47,430 nucleotides of DNA from Paraburkholderia haematera (GCF_905220975.1 NZ_CAJNBK010000037.1:1-47430); one strand, 5' to 3'; positions 25,237 through 33,445 are shown, counted from the stretch's first letter. Notes: generated by a model from the letters alone, not told the origin. Made by a program: numbers and translations.

Positions 25237-26169
25237 TTAGGCTGCCTTCACAGCCGGTTTCGGTTCGACGCTGCGCGTCAAGCTGCGGCGGCCGTCGACG
25301 CTCACCGGCACGTCGCCCTTCAGGGTCACGCGACGCACCACCCGGTGGGCATCGCCATAGTCGTTGACGGCATAGTGCTGGGTCGCGCGGTTGTCCCAGA
25401 TCGCCACGTCGCCTGCCTGCCAGCGCCAGCGCACGATGTTCTCGAGGCGCGTCACGTAGGCTTGCAGCAGTTCCAGCAAATGCGCCGACGCACTCGGCGT
25501 GAGCCCGACGAAGCTCTTCACGAAATGACCGAGAATCAGGGTCTTTTCGCCGGATTCCGGATGGACGCGCACCACCGGATGCTCGGTCTCGTAGCGGGTC
25601 GACACGAACACGTCGCGATAGCGTTTGAGCGCTTCGGCATCCCGCCCGCGCTCGCCGACATTGGCGTAGTTCGCGTAGTCGTATTCATTGCTGTGCACGG
25701 CCCACAACTGCTCCGCGAGCGCTTTGAGCGGCGGCGGCAAATCGTCGTAGGCGGTGGCGGTGTTGGCCCAGACGGTATCGCCACCCACCTCCGGAATCGT
25801 CACGCCACGCAGGATCGACGCTTGCGGATACGCATCGACGAACGTCACGTCCGTATGCCACGAATTTGCGCGGCCGCCGCGATGCGAATCGAGTTCGAGC
25901 AGATAGTCGGTGCCGTCCACCACCGGTACCGTGGGATGCGAGACCGGTTCACCGAGCAGCTTGGCGAAAGCTTCCTGATCGGCATCCTGCAGGTGCGTCT
26001 GGCCCCGGAAAAAGATCACCTTGTGGCGCACCAGCGCAGCGCGAATCGCTTCGACGGTTGCCGGTTCGAGCTGGCCCGACAGGCGGACGCCGCGAATTTC
26101 CGCGCCGATGCGGCCGGTGACGGGATGAATGTCCAATGCGTTGGACGTCGCGAGACTGAGATTCGACAT
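25237..26169 (-). CDS. atsK: 2-oxoglutarate-dependent sulfate-ester/taurine dioxygenase (TauD/AtsK)
   Basis: The 310-residue TauD/TfdA-family enzyme has the iron-binding HTD of SWHTDVTF, the distal His in GDAHRVVRR and the nearby 2-oxoglutarate-binding Arg, with the family segments VIFFRGQTHL and DNRATQHYAVNDYG. Such enzymes oxidatively cleave alkyl sulfate esters (AtsK) or taurine (TauD), releasing sulfate or sulfite. With an arylsulfatase in the same operon, AtsK is more likely. The ATG at 26169 has AGGAG nine bases upstream; the TTG three codons earlier is too close to it. It is the first gene of the operon. Confidence 0.87.
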   Translation of the reverse strand: MSNLSLATSNALDIHPVTGRIGAEIRGVRLSGQLEPATVEAIRAALVRHKVIFFRGQTHLQDADQEAFAKLLGEPVSHPTVPVVDGTDYLLELDSHRGGRANSWHTDVTFVDAYPQASILRGVTIPEVGGDTVWANTATAYDDLPPPLKALAEQLWAVHSNEYDYANYANVGERGRDAEALKRYRDVFVSTRYETEHPVVRVHPESGEKTLILGHFVKSFVGLTPSASAHLLELLQAYVTRLENIVRWRWQAGDVAIWDNRATQHYAVNDYGDAHRVVRRVTLKGDVPVSVDGRRSLTRSVEPKPAVKAA

Positions 26170-26545
26170 GCGATGCAACTCCTAAGTTTGAGGACGAGAC
26201 AGGTCAGCGCGCCACGAGGCACGCGGGGCGAAAATCTTTATCTGGAGGTGGCGCTGGTTCGAACCTTCTGAGCGCGGATCAGCTCAGAGGCGGCTCGGTT
26301 GAATCAACACGCGGGCACATTGCGGCGCGTTGAACACGCCGGACAGGAGCGGCGACACGACAACGCCCGGAACCCCGCGGAGGGTGGTTCGCGGCGGGCG
26401 GCTGAGTCGGCGGTATGGAGATGAATCGGCACTTGATAGGCTCTGTCGGCTGAATCGGTGAGTCATTATTGGCAGAGTGGGTGCCACGAATCTATCGCGC
26501 TTTGGACACTTGATAGAAGGGCTTTTTATATCGTTATGAGTTTTC
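26170..26545. other. Upstream region of the sulfate-ester operon
   Basis: No gene is supported here. A hairpin with arms CCTTCTGAGC (26264-26273) and GCTCAGAGG (26282-26290), one bulge and an 8-base loop, lies about 95 bases before atsK. It has no T-tract, so it is a possible operator or leader structure rather than a terminator. The operon promoter must lie here but no clear -35/-10 pair was found. Confidence 0.45.
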
Positions 26546-27418
26546 TCACGCGGCGTCGCTCACATCCCGCAGCGCCTCCATATCGAGCACGGTAATCCGG
26601 CTATAGCGCACGTCCACGATGCCCTGCTGCACGAGCCAGCGCAGTTCCTTATTGATGCTTTGCCGGGACGCGGCCAATAATGCGGCGAGATCCTCCTGCG
26701 ACAGCTTGATCGTCAGCTCCACGCCCCGCTCCGTTTCCTTGCCGTGCCATTCGGCAAGACCAAGCAACTGGTCCGCCACGCGCGCACGGAATCCGGCCAG
26801 CGCCGTCTTGCTCATCCGGCCATGCAGCGCGCGGCTGCGCAGGCAGATCAGATCGAGCACGTTGCGCAGCAGCGCGGGCTCGCGGGCGAAGAGTTCGAGT
26901 AAGGCGCTGCCGGGAATGTGGAACAGCGTCGTCGAGCCGTGCGCGCGCTGATCGTGCATCGAGCCACGCCGGTCCATCACCGGAATGAAGTTGATGACCT
27001 CGTTCGGCCACATGTACACCGCTACCGCGCGTGCGCCGGCCGAGTTGGTCCAGCTCATTTCGATCGCGCCGGAGAGGACGACCTGGATGTCGTCGCACGG
27101 TTCATCGCGCGCGAAGATCAGCTCGCCGTTGGTCCAGGTGCGCAATTGACCGGCGTCGCATAACGCGTCGATTGCATGCGCTGGCCAGCTTTTCAGGCAA
27201 GCGTTGGCGGTGAACGCAGCGTGAATCGCGTCACGAACGCCCGTGTCGAGCGAGCGCCCATCACGCCGCGATGAGAGCAAGGGCGCGGGCCGTGCCGGGG
27301 GGAGAGGCGCGGAAAGCAGCACGTCGAAATGCCCCGCGGAGGTTCGCCGCGCGGACCGCCGCCCCGCCGATGACCGTGCTGCGGTATCCGGGTTGAATGC
27401 TTCGGTAATTGTGCTCAT
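26546..27418 (-). CDS. Crp/Fnr-family transcriptional regulator
   Basis: The 290-residue protein has a 60-residue Ala/Arg/Ser-rich N-terminal extension, a cyclic-nucleotide-binding-type beta barrel (about 80-195, containing GELIFARDEPCDDIQVVLSGAIE), a dimerisation helix and a Crp-type helix-turn-helix, SQEDLAALLAASRQSINKELRWL. The three N-terminal-half cysteines do not match the Fnr cluster spacing, so oxygen sensing is not supported. It lies upstream of and codirectional with the sulfate-ester operon and might control it. Crp-family control would be unusual for sulfur starvation genes, so this is only a positional guess. Confidence 0.87.
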   Translation of the reverse strand: MSTITEAFNPDTAARSSAGRRSARRTSAGHFDVLLSAPLPPARPAPLLSSRRDGRSLDTGVRDAIHAAFTANACLKSWPAHAIDALCDAGQLRTWTNGELIFARDEPCDDIQVVLSGAIEMSWTNSAGARAVAVYMWPNEVINFIPVMDRRGSMHDQRAHGSTTLFHIPGSALLELFAREPALLRNVLDLICLRSRALHGRMSKTALAGFRARVADQLLGLAEWHGKETERGVELTIKLSQEDLAALLAASRQSINKELRWLVQQGIVDVRYSRITVLDMEALRDVSDAA

Positions 27419-27720
27419 GGCTGACCGGCAAGAGATGCGATTGGACTTGAATGACTGACAGGCAGTCGGTCCTTCGATCTAACCAGTGTTAGCGGCGCGC
27501 GTAAAAGACTTGTTTTTTATGTGCTTATCACGCATTCGGGCGTGACGATCGCGCGCGGATGCCATGACGTCGAAATCGCCAGGATCCAGGCGTCGGGGGA
27601 GGATATCGGTGAGCCCGCTGGCCGCCGACGAAAGGCAGCGGGCATGCGGGCCAACAAGGGGATCAGGGGATAAGCGGAAAACAGACGGGAAGTAACAGAC
27701 GGCCAACGCAAACTAACGGG
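27419..27720. other. Gap between cytochrome b561 and the Crp-type regulator
   Basis: No believable gene; the short minus-strand frames here have no family resemblance. An inverted repeat GACTG-ACAGG-CAGTC at 27453-27467 lies about 35 bases upstream of the regulator start and could be an autoregulatory site. Confidence 0.4.
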
Positions 27721-28275
27721 TCACGGCAGCATCCGTTGCAACGTCTGATCCTTGAGCACGAAGCGATGAAACAACGCCCCTGCGATATGCAGTGCGATCA
27801 ACGCGAACAACACCCAGGCGAGATAGCCATGAATGTCGCCCATTTCATGCCCCACCGTCGAGCCTACCGGCGAGATGCTCGGGAACGGCAGCACGCCGAG
27901 CAGCTTGACGGACCATCCGCGCGAGGAGGCATTGGCCCATCCCAGCAAGGGCACAGCCACCAGCGCGAGATAAAGGAGACCGTGCGTGATGTGCGAAACG
28001 ACACGGAGCAAAGGCGACAGCGATGCGGGGGCCGGCGCATGCGTGAGACGCCAGACGATTCTCACCACCACCGCGGCAATCAATGTTGCCCCCACGCCGA
28101 GGTGCCATGCGATCAGGCCGTCGGGTCGCGTACCCTTATGAATATCCGGCATGGTCCAACCGATCACGAATTGCGCCGCGATCAACAAGACCACTAGCCA
28201 ATGAAGAAATTTGGCGACGCCGTCATAGCCTGATGCGGCGCGTAAAAAATGAGCCTGATCTGATCGCATAGTCAT
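27721..28275 (-). CDS. Cytochrome b561
   Basis: The 184-residue four-helix membrane protein has the b561 family pattern. Candidate haem ligands include His in KFLHWLVV, AWHLGVG, SHITHGLLY and DIHGYLAW, plus LHIAGALFHRF near the end. It shuttles electrons between quinol and periplasmic acceptors, often protecting against superoxide. Two starts are possible (28275 or 28269). It appears monocistronic. A PmrA/QseB-like box with a well-placed -10 lies about 90 bases upstream, linking it to the two-component system at 3 kb. Confidence 0.93.
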   Translation of the reverse strand: MTMRSDQAHFLRAASGYDGVAKFLHWLVVLLIAAQFVIGWTMPDIHKGTRPDGLIAWHLGVGATLIAAVVVRIVWRLTHAPAPASLSPLLRVVSHITHGLLYLALVAVPLLGWANASSRGWSVKLLGVLPFPSISPVGSTVGHEMGDIHGYLAWVLFALIALHIAGALFHRFVLKDQTLQRMLP

Positions 28276-28362
28276 GAGAGTGTGTTAGTCGCAGTGAAGC
28301 CGTTGAATGGAGCGTGCCTATTTGCGCCGAAGATACACACATTGAAAGCGCAATGACGCGGG

Positions 28363-28395
28363 ATGCTACGGGTCAAACCTTAAGAAAAGCTGATG
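28363..28395 (-). promoter_or_regulatory. Candidate third PmrA/QseB-type promoter, before cytochrome b561
   Basis: On the minus strand: CATCAG-CTTTT-CTTAAG (28395-28379), exactly 10 bases, then TAGCAT (28368-28363). The first half-site is degenerate. The shared core AAACCTTAAG (plus strand) is identical to the other two boxes. Confidence 0.5.
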
Positions 28396-28829
28396 CTACA
28401 CCTAACAATTCCCATCAGGCGCATGAGGCGGTAACGCATCGGCAATGCCCCCGCGATCCCGTAGAAATTGCCGTCCGCGACGCATGACGCCATGCGTGCA
28501 TCCCAAGTCTGCAACTGAATGTATCCGTGCGCCATACGCACCGGGATCAGCCACGTCACGCGTATTTCCATTGTTCATACGCGTGCGCATCGATCTGCCT
28601 GAGCACAGCGGATGCGCGAAGACACGACACTTTTCATAGCGCGCTCAACGGGTTGCCCGCCGGCATGTTGCCTGCGCAACGGCTATTCGTAGCGCAGCAC
28701 CCTATCCCCACACGGTCTTGCGAAGGTGGCCGACATGCGAAGAAACCGACACGTCCTGTTACACACGAACACACCGGTAATCCAGCCGCTCAGTAGAGTT
28801 CGATCAAGCATAAAAGGGAGCGCACCGTC
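28396..28829. other. Gap with no recognised gene upstream of the small lipoprotein
   Basis: About 430 bases without a convincing frame. It holds the promoter for the small exported proteins, but no clear -35/-10 pair was identified. GGGAG at 28816-28820 is the ribosome binding site of the lipoprotein. Confidence 0.4.
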
Positions 28830-28952
28830 ATGAAACGAATTTTCGCGCTGGTTCTGCTGGCCCTCACCCTCGGGAGCGCGTTGGGCGGTTGCATCGTCGT
28901 TCCCGAAGGCGGCTATCACGAGCACTACTACCACGATCACGACCATTATTAA
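28830..28952 (+). CDS. Tiny His/Tyr-rich lipoprotein
   Basis: A 40-codon gene with GGGAG about nine bases before the ATG. The product starts MKRIFALVLLALTLGSALGG and reaches a lipobox LGGC, so Cys21 would be lipidated. The mature part is only 20 residues, rich in His (5) and Tyr (4), ending HDHDHY. It is too short for family recognition but the signal, lipobox and ribosome binding site together are strong. It is followed after 53 bases by another His-rich exported protein, and a shared metal-related role is a guess. Confidence 0.75.
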   Translation: MKRIFALVLLALTLGSALGGCIVVPEGGYHEHYYHDHDHY

Positions 28953-29005
28953 GCGCTGTGCACGCGGCGCACCCCACACTCAATCGTAAAACTCGAGAAT
29001 AAAAC

Positions 29006-29410
29006 ATGAACAATTCACGAAGCCGCTGGCTGTCCATGGCGATCGTTGCAGGTCTGGGGATCGGCGCATCTTCTGTCGCGTTGGCGCACGTCGATGTGGG
29101 CGTGAACATCGGTATTCCGGGCGTGGTCTATGCGCCCGAGCCGGTCTATGCCCCGCCGCCGCCTGTCTACGCGGTCCCGCCGCCGGTGGTGGTGGTGAGC
29201 CCTGGCTGGTACGGCGACCGTTATTACGACGGCCGCCGCTACTGGGAACGACACGATTGGGAGGAGCACCATCACGAGCGCGAATGGCATGACGCGCGCG
29301 GCTATCGTGACGGTCCGCACGGCGACTGGCACGACCACGGCCACGACCACGGTGGCGATCACGGCGATTGGCACGGCCATGGCGATGATCACGGCCACGG
29401 CGATCACTAA
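29006..29410 (+). CDS. Exported PXPV-repeat, His-rich protein
   Basis: This 134-residue protein has a signal peptide (cleavage near ALAHVDV), then PEPVYAPPPPVYAVPPPVVVV, which fits the PXPV-repeat family common in Burkholderia. A Trp/Tyr/Arg section follows, then a C-terminal tail (about 85-134) dominated by HD, HG and DH pairs. The tail could bind divalent metals. Function is not established for the family. It shares direction and His-richness with the small lipoprotein upstream. Confidence 0.82.
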   Translation: MNNSRSRWLSMAIVAGLGIGASSVALAHVDVGVNIGIPGVVYAPEPVYAPPPPVYAVPPPVVVVSPGWYGDRYYDGRRYWERHDWEEHHHEREWHDARGYRDGPHGDWHDHGHDHGGDHGDWHGHGDDHGHGDH

Positions 29411-29422
29411 AGCATCTGTTGT

Positions 29423-29443
29423 GGCGGCGTCGCTGACGCCGCC
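29423..29443. repeat. GC-rich hairpin after the PXPV gene
   Basis: A perfect 9-base-pair inverted repeat, GGCGGCGTC-GCT-GACGCCGCC, starts 13 bases after the stop. No T-tract follows, so it may stabilise the 3' end rather than terminate. Confidence 0.6.
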
Positions 29444-29488
29444 GGTCCGGGCCGGCATTCGCGCCACACCTTTTCAAGGAGCGACGAT

Positions 29489-29737
29489 TTGCTACGCAAC
29501 GATCCACGGCGTGTAACGGCACACATCGACGGCACGGTCATTTCCGCCGAATACAGCGAGCAGACTGGCCAATTGTGTTTGCGTCAGGACGGCACCGTGC
29601 TTCGCGAATGGTTTCCACCTCACTCGTGGATCGCGATTGCATCGGTGGCCGGCGCGCGGCACTGGGGTACGCGGCCCACCGACGAGGATCTGCGGGCCTT
29701 GTTGCGCAACGAAATGACCCTGTTGCGCACGCCATAA
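29489..29737 (+). CDS. Small protein of unknown function, TTG start
   Basis: An 82-residue frame beginning with TTG, supported by AAGGAG six bases upstream (29476-29482 region). There is no signal peptide or membrane segment. The sequence is mixed alpha/beta in appearance, with a central WFPPHSWIAIASV. I do not recognise it. It follows the PXPV gene by 78 bases, across the hairpin at 29423, and may be cotranscribed. Confidence 0.6.
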   Translation: MLRNDPRRVTAHIDGTVISAEYSEQTGQLCLRQDGTVLREWFPPHSWIAIASVAGARHWGTRPTDEDLRALLRNEMTLLRTP

Positions 29738-29752
29738 CCGCGCGACGGGCAC

Positions 29753-29791
29753 AAAAAAGGCCGGCCATCGGCTATGTTCCGATGACCAGCC
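29753..29791 (-). terminator. Terminator for the small secreted protein (minus strand)
   Basis: Read on the minus strand, GGCTGGTCATCGG pairs with CCGATGGCCGGCC (two G-U pairs) around a 7-base loop, followed by TTTTTT. On the plus strand two A-C mismatches and the lack of a T-tract make it poor, so it serves the gene at 29877-30125. Confidence 0.8.
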
Positions 29792-29876
29792 TCTTATCGT
29801 CGATTCACAGATATCGAATGAGTCGAACAGCGTGAATCGAACCGCGCCGCGATGATCCGCGTATTTCGTTTTACCC

Positions 29877-30125
29877 TTAACGTGCGTTATAGATAGGCGG
29901 CGAATAGGAGCTTATCGTCGTTTCATTGCCGTGACCGGCTTGCCACGTGCCACGACTGCCGGAACCATAACCGCTGGTATCGGCCTGACGTGCGCCTTGC
30001 TGTTCCGAAACTTGGGCCTGCGCGCCCTGCGCGTTTTGTGGGGCGGGCTGATTCGATTGCGCGAACGACGCGATCGGGGCGCCAAGAACAACAGCAATAG
30101 CAACAGCTTTGATGAGCGACTTCAT
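29877..30125 (-). CDS. Small secreted protein with a DUF4148-like signal region
   Basis: An 82-residue protein starting MKSLIKAVAIAVVLGAPIASFAQS, the typical signal peptide of the Burkholderia DUF4148 family, with GGAGGTGG upstream. The mature part, however, is Gln/Gly/Ser-rich and lacks the RAQVRAEL-type DUF4148 core. It may be a diverged relative that kept only its export signal. It is followed by a minus-strand terminator, so it is monocistronic. Confidence 0.75.
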   Translation of the reverse strand: MKSLIKAVAIAVVLGAPIASFAQSNQPAPQNAQGAQAQVSEQQGARQADTSGYGSGSRGTWQAGHGNETTISSYSPPIYNAR

Positions 30126-30871
30126 GAAACCACCTCCAGAAATTAACCTGTACGCGCAATGTGGCGCGTGGTGCAGCTAGTGAGGACAGTCTAGAAGCGG
30201 TTCACGCGCGGATAAATCCTCCATTCCTGAATTCACTGTTGCTTTTGACACGACAATGGCAGGAGCCCGCCCATCAACGGCTTGCCGGCGGGTGCCGGGC
30301 TGACGGGATTCGTCTGATCAGAAAATTCCGGCGCATTTTCTTTAAACGCCGGCTATAAAAGGATGCGCCGATGCAAATCGTGTGCGGGTGTCGCAGCGCC
30401 GTAGTCGGCGCCGTCATTGCGTCACGATCGCATCGCCCGTGAAATTTTTATCCCGCCACGCAAAGCGCCGGGCTGTTCGCTCGCAAGCTCCATTGTCTTG
30501 ATCCGAGGGTGTTTGAAAATTAACGTGGCGCCGCTATTCAATGCAATTAGCATCGAATCGTTTTATCAAATATTTTTAAATAATAATTAACCAAATTTCC
30601 CCATCGCAGCAAGCTACTGCATATTTTAATTTTACAAATCCAATTGACTTATACGCATTGTATTTCTAGCATGAACTCACGCTCTGGATGCGCGAGTGAG
30701 TCGAACATATTTAATAAATACATTCAGATTAGTGTCTGATGCCTGCGACACCCGCCGGATTCCGTTTGTCCATGCCTTGCGCTATTAAAATTAGCGCGTG
30801 GGCGCGGGACCTGGGCGAAGCACGCGGCGCGTAAAGAAAATAACTGGTCGCGAACACATCAACACCTCTGT
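30126..30871. other. Long AT-rich leader region of the malate-synthase cluster
   Basis: About 745 bases with no credible gene. The part from about 30520 to 30730 is visibly AT-rich in contrast with both flanks, with runs such as AATATTTTTAAATAATAATTA. It holds a candidate promoter (30644-30672) and a small dyad TCAGA-N6-TCTGA near 30724-30739. The composition suggests either silencing by an H-NS-like protein or horizontal acquisition. Confidence 0.55.
30644..30672 (+). promoter_or_regulatory. Candidate sigma-70 promoter for the nine-gene cluster
   Basis: TTGACT (30644-30649), a 17-base spacer and TAGCAT (30667-30672). Transcription would begin near 30680, leaving a leader of about 190 bases before the first start codon. 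Confidence 0.5.
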
Positions 30872-33409
30872 GTGGAGTTCGATTTGATCACCAGAACTCG
30901 CTCGACCTGTGCCATGGAAGGTGAAGCGTTGGCGCAGTTCCCTGATCTCCTGTGCGCCGACGCTGCGAATTTTGTCGCTGCGTTGAATCGCGAATTCGCA
31001 CAACCGCGGCAACGGATCCTCAGGGCCCGCGAGCAGAGCGCTCATCACCGGCAGCACGGTGGTTGCTTTGAATTCCTCATCAATACCCAAAGTACCCGCA
31101 ACGATCCCGATTGGCGTGTTCCGCCGCCCCCCAGCGATCTGCTCGACAGGCGCGTGGAAATCGCGGGCCCGGCAAACAGTCGCAAGCTTGTCATCAACGC
31201 GCTCAATGCTCATGCACAGGTCTGGGTAGCAGACCTGGAAGATGCGCTATCACCCACTTGCCGGAACGTCATGGTGAGTCAACGCAACCTGCGCGACGCG
31301 GTTTGCGGTGACATCGGCTACCTGGACGCGACGGGTAAGCAATACCAGCTCGAGGATCGATCGACGGCGATTGTGGTCCGGCCGCGCGGCTGGCATTTGT
31401 CAGAAGCTCACTTACTTGTCGACGGACAAGCGGCATCGGCCAGTCTGGTTGATTTTGGACTGTACTTCTTCCACTGCGCACTCAAGCAAATCGAACGCGG
31501 TAGCGGTCCCTATTTCTACCTACCCAAACTGGAAAACCACCTCGAAGCGCAGCTCTGGAACGACGTGTTCGAGTTTGCCCAGGATTGGATCGGGATTGCA
31601 CGCGGCAGCATCCGCGCCACGGTGATTATCGAGCATATCAACGCTGCATGCGAGATGGACGAGATACTGCACGCCCTGGGTCCGCATGCTGCCGGACTCA
31701 CGGCCGGGCGCTGGGATTATCTGTTCAGTATCGCAAGGGAGTTCCGCCACCGGCCTGACTTCGTTCTTCCCGATCGATCGGAATTGACGATGGGTTTGCC
31801 GTTCATGCATGCCTACACAGAGTTGCTGCTTCGAACCTGCCATCGCCGCGGCACGCATGCCTTGGGTGGCGTCGCCACGCAGATCCCGGATCGGCACGAT
31901 CCCGAGGCGCGCGCTCGCGCGATCGAGGCGGTGCGGCGCGACAAGGAGCGTGAAGCGGCCGAAGGTTTTGACGGCACCTGGGTCGTTCACCCAGACCTGG
32001 TTCCGGTCTGTCACGCTGCATTCGACCGCGTCCTCGCCGGTCGCGCGCATCAGATCGACCGTGCCCATGACGGCGCCGGGATAACGGCCTCGCAACTCGC
32101 GGCCGCCAACCGGATCGATGGTCGCGTCACCGAATACGGCTTGCGTTCCAACATTGCAGTCTCGATCCGCTATCTGGATGCGTGGTTACGCGGCAGCGGA
32201 TCGGTCAGACTGTTCGGCCTCATGGAAGGCGTCGCGACTGTGGAGATCGCGCGCTCGCAGATCTGGCAGTGGCTGCACCATGGCACGCGTCTGCATGACG
32301 GACGTCGCGTGACACGCGAACTGGTGCGCGCTCTGCTTCTCGACGAGATCGGCAAATACCGCGCCGAATCGACCGAAGGTCTTTCAGCGCACGGCATCGA
32401 GCAGGCACAAGCCTTGTTCGAGGAGGTGGCCTTGCGGGAAGATTTCCCCGATTTCCTGACGATCCCCGGCTACGCGAGACTCAACCAGATACATTCGGCC
32501 TCGCATGACGCCCCGACCTCTGCTACGACGCTCCAGACCGAGGCCGCCCAACCTGTGCGCGACGTCAAGCCGGATCGCGAGACGCGCTTCACACTGACCT
32601 GCAGCAGCGGTATGTTCACGCATTTGCAACTCAAACCGCGCGTCGCGTTTTCATTTGGTTTCATGGGGTGGTCTGCGTGGCTGGTCGAGCATGCCGTCTC
32701 CCATCGGACGCTCATTCGCGATCACGCTACGGGTTTCGTGCCGATCGGCCTCGAGATCGAATACCTGCAACCGGCCACGTTCTACGATTGCGAATCGCTC
32801 ACTGTCATCACCCGGGTTAGAACCTGGAACCCAAAACGCTTCCATAGCCTGCAGGACGTAGACGTGCTGCTGACAGCCGATCACGGCGCGCCCTTGGCCC
32901 GCATCTACCTGCAAGAGGTGTGCGTTCGCATCGAGTCGCCGGACACGCTCGCGGCCGCGCCGGGGCGCGTGCCCGCCGAATTGGTCTCGACGTTGCTAGA
33001 CAGTCCTGACGACATCGACAAGCGGCCTGTGCTGCTCAATCGCGGTATAGCACGCGTACCGGCGAACGCAGAGGCCATCGCTGAATCCCGGCACGAATTC
33101 ATCGTCTATCGCCACGCCTGCGAAGTGGCCGATCAATGGTATTCCGAGCACGTGTGCGATTACATCGGCGACAGCCGCGAGGCCATGGCGATCCAGCTTC
33201 TGCAGGAGCACCCGGGGCTGGTTGCGGGTCTCGCCAACCGGATCGAGCGGATCAGTATCGGCTTGCGTCGACCCTACATGCTATTCGACCGCGGCCAGAT
33301 CGTGACCGGCGCATACCGCGTCGGTGCCGAGGTGCATTTCGTTCATCAACTACTGACCGCGTCGGGCGAACTCGCCGGTGACGCGATCGAAGTGTTCGCC
33401 CAGGCATGA
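30872..33409 (+). CDS. Malate synthase-like domain fused to a hotdog-like C-terminal half
   Basis: The protein has 845 residues; malate synthase A is about 530. Residues 1-537 follow malate synthase A closely: VADLEDALSPT (119-129), VVRPRGWHL with Arg172, FDFALYFFH-like VDFGLYFFH, GSGPYFYLPK, IIEHI with Glu254, MDEILHAL, the family signature GLTAGRWDYLFS (275-286), DGTWVVHP and IWQWLHH. The catalytic-base Asp of the MEDAAT motif is replaced by Gly453 (LMEGVATVEIAR). After a linker, 573-690 and 735-845 look like two hotdog folds (e.g. helix WSAWLVEHAVSHRTLI before VPIGLEIEYLQPATF). The start is GTG at 30872 or ATG at 30914; neither has a clear ribosome binding site. First gene of the cluster. 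Its reaction is unknown. Confidence 0.88.
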   Translation: MEFDLITRTRSTCAMEGEALAQFPDLLCADAANFVAALNREFAQPRQRILRAREQSAHHRQHGGCFEFLINTQSTRNDPDWRVPPPPSDLLDRRVEIAGPANSRKLVINALNAHAQVWVADLEDALSPTCRNVMVSQRNLRDAVCGDIGYLDATGKQYQLEDRSTAIVVRPRGWHLSEAHLLVDGQAASASLVDFGLYFFHCALKQIERGSGPYFYLPKLENHLEAQLWNDVFEFAQDWIGIARGSIRATVIIEHINAACEMDEILHALGPHAAGLTAGRWDYLFSIAREFRHRPDFVLPDRSELTMGLPFMHAYTELLLRTCHRRGTHALGGVATQIPDRHDPEARARAIEAVRRDKEREAAEGFDGTWVVHPDLVPVCHAAFDRVLAGRAHQIDRAHDGAGITASQLAAANRIDGRVTEYGLRSNIAVSIRYLDAWLRGSGSVRLFGLMEGVATVEIARSQIWQWLHHGTRLHDGRRVTRELVRALLLDEIGKYRAESTEGLSAHGIEQAQALFEEVALREDFPDFLTIPGYARLNQIHSASHDAPTSATTLQTEAAQPVRDVKPDRETRFTLTCSSGMFTHLQLKPRVAFSFGFMGWSAWLVEHAVSHRTLIRDHATGFVPIGLEIEYLQPATFYDCESLTVITRVRTWNPKRFHSLQDVDVLLTADHGAPLARIYLQEVCVRIESPDTLAAAPGRVPAELVSTLLDSPDDIDKRPVLLNRGIARVPANAEAIAESRHEFIVYRHACEVADQWYSEHVCDYIGDSREAMAIQLLQEHPGLVAGLANRIERISIGLRRPYMLFDRGQIVTGAYRVGAEVHFVHQLLTASGELAGDAIEVFAQA

Positions 33410-33445
33410 CGCCGCGCGCAAAAATGCACGAGAAAGGAACTGACC

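Noticed and set aside
26546..27418. Oxygen-sensing Fnr assignment for the Crp-type regulator
   Set aside because: Its cysteines are not in the Fnr cluster arrangement.
27479..27711. Small minus-strand frames between the Crp-type regulator and cytochrome b561
   Set aside because: No start signal, no family resemblance, and two frames overlap with equal merit.
29423..29443. Rho-independent terminator after the PXPV gene
   Set aside because: The hairpin is perfect but has no T-tract; kept only as a hairpin.
30872..32485. Annotating the first cluster gene as ordinary glyoxylate-shunt malate synthase
   Set aside because: It lacks the catalytic-base Asp, carries an extra 300 residues and sits in a carrier-protein operon with no isocitrate lyase.
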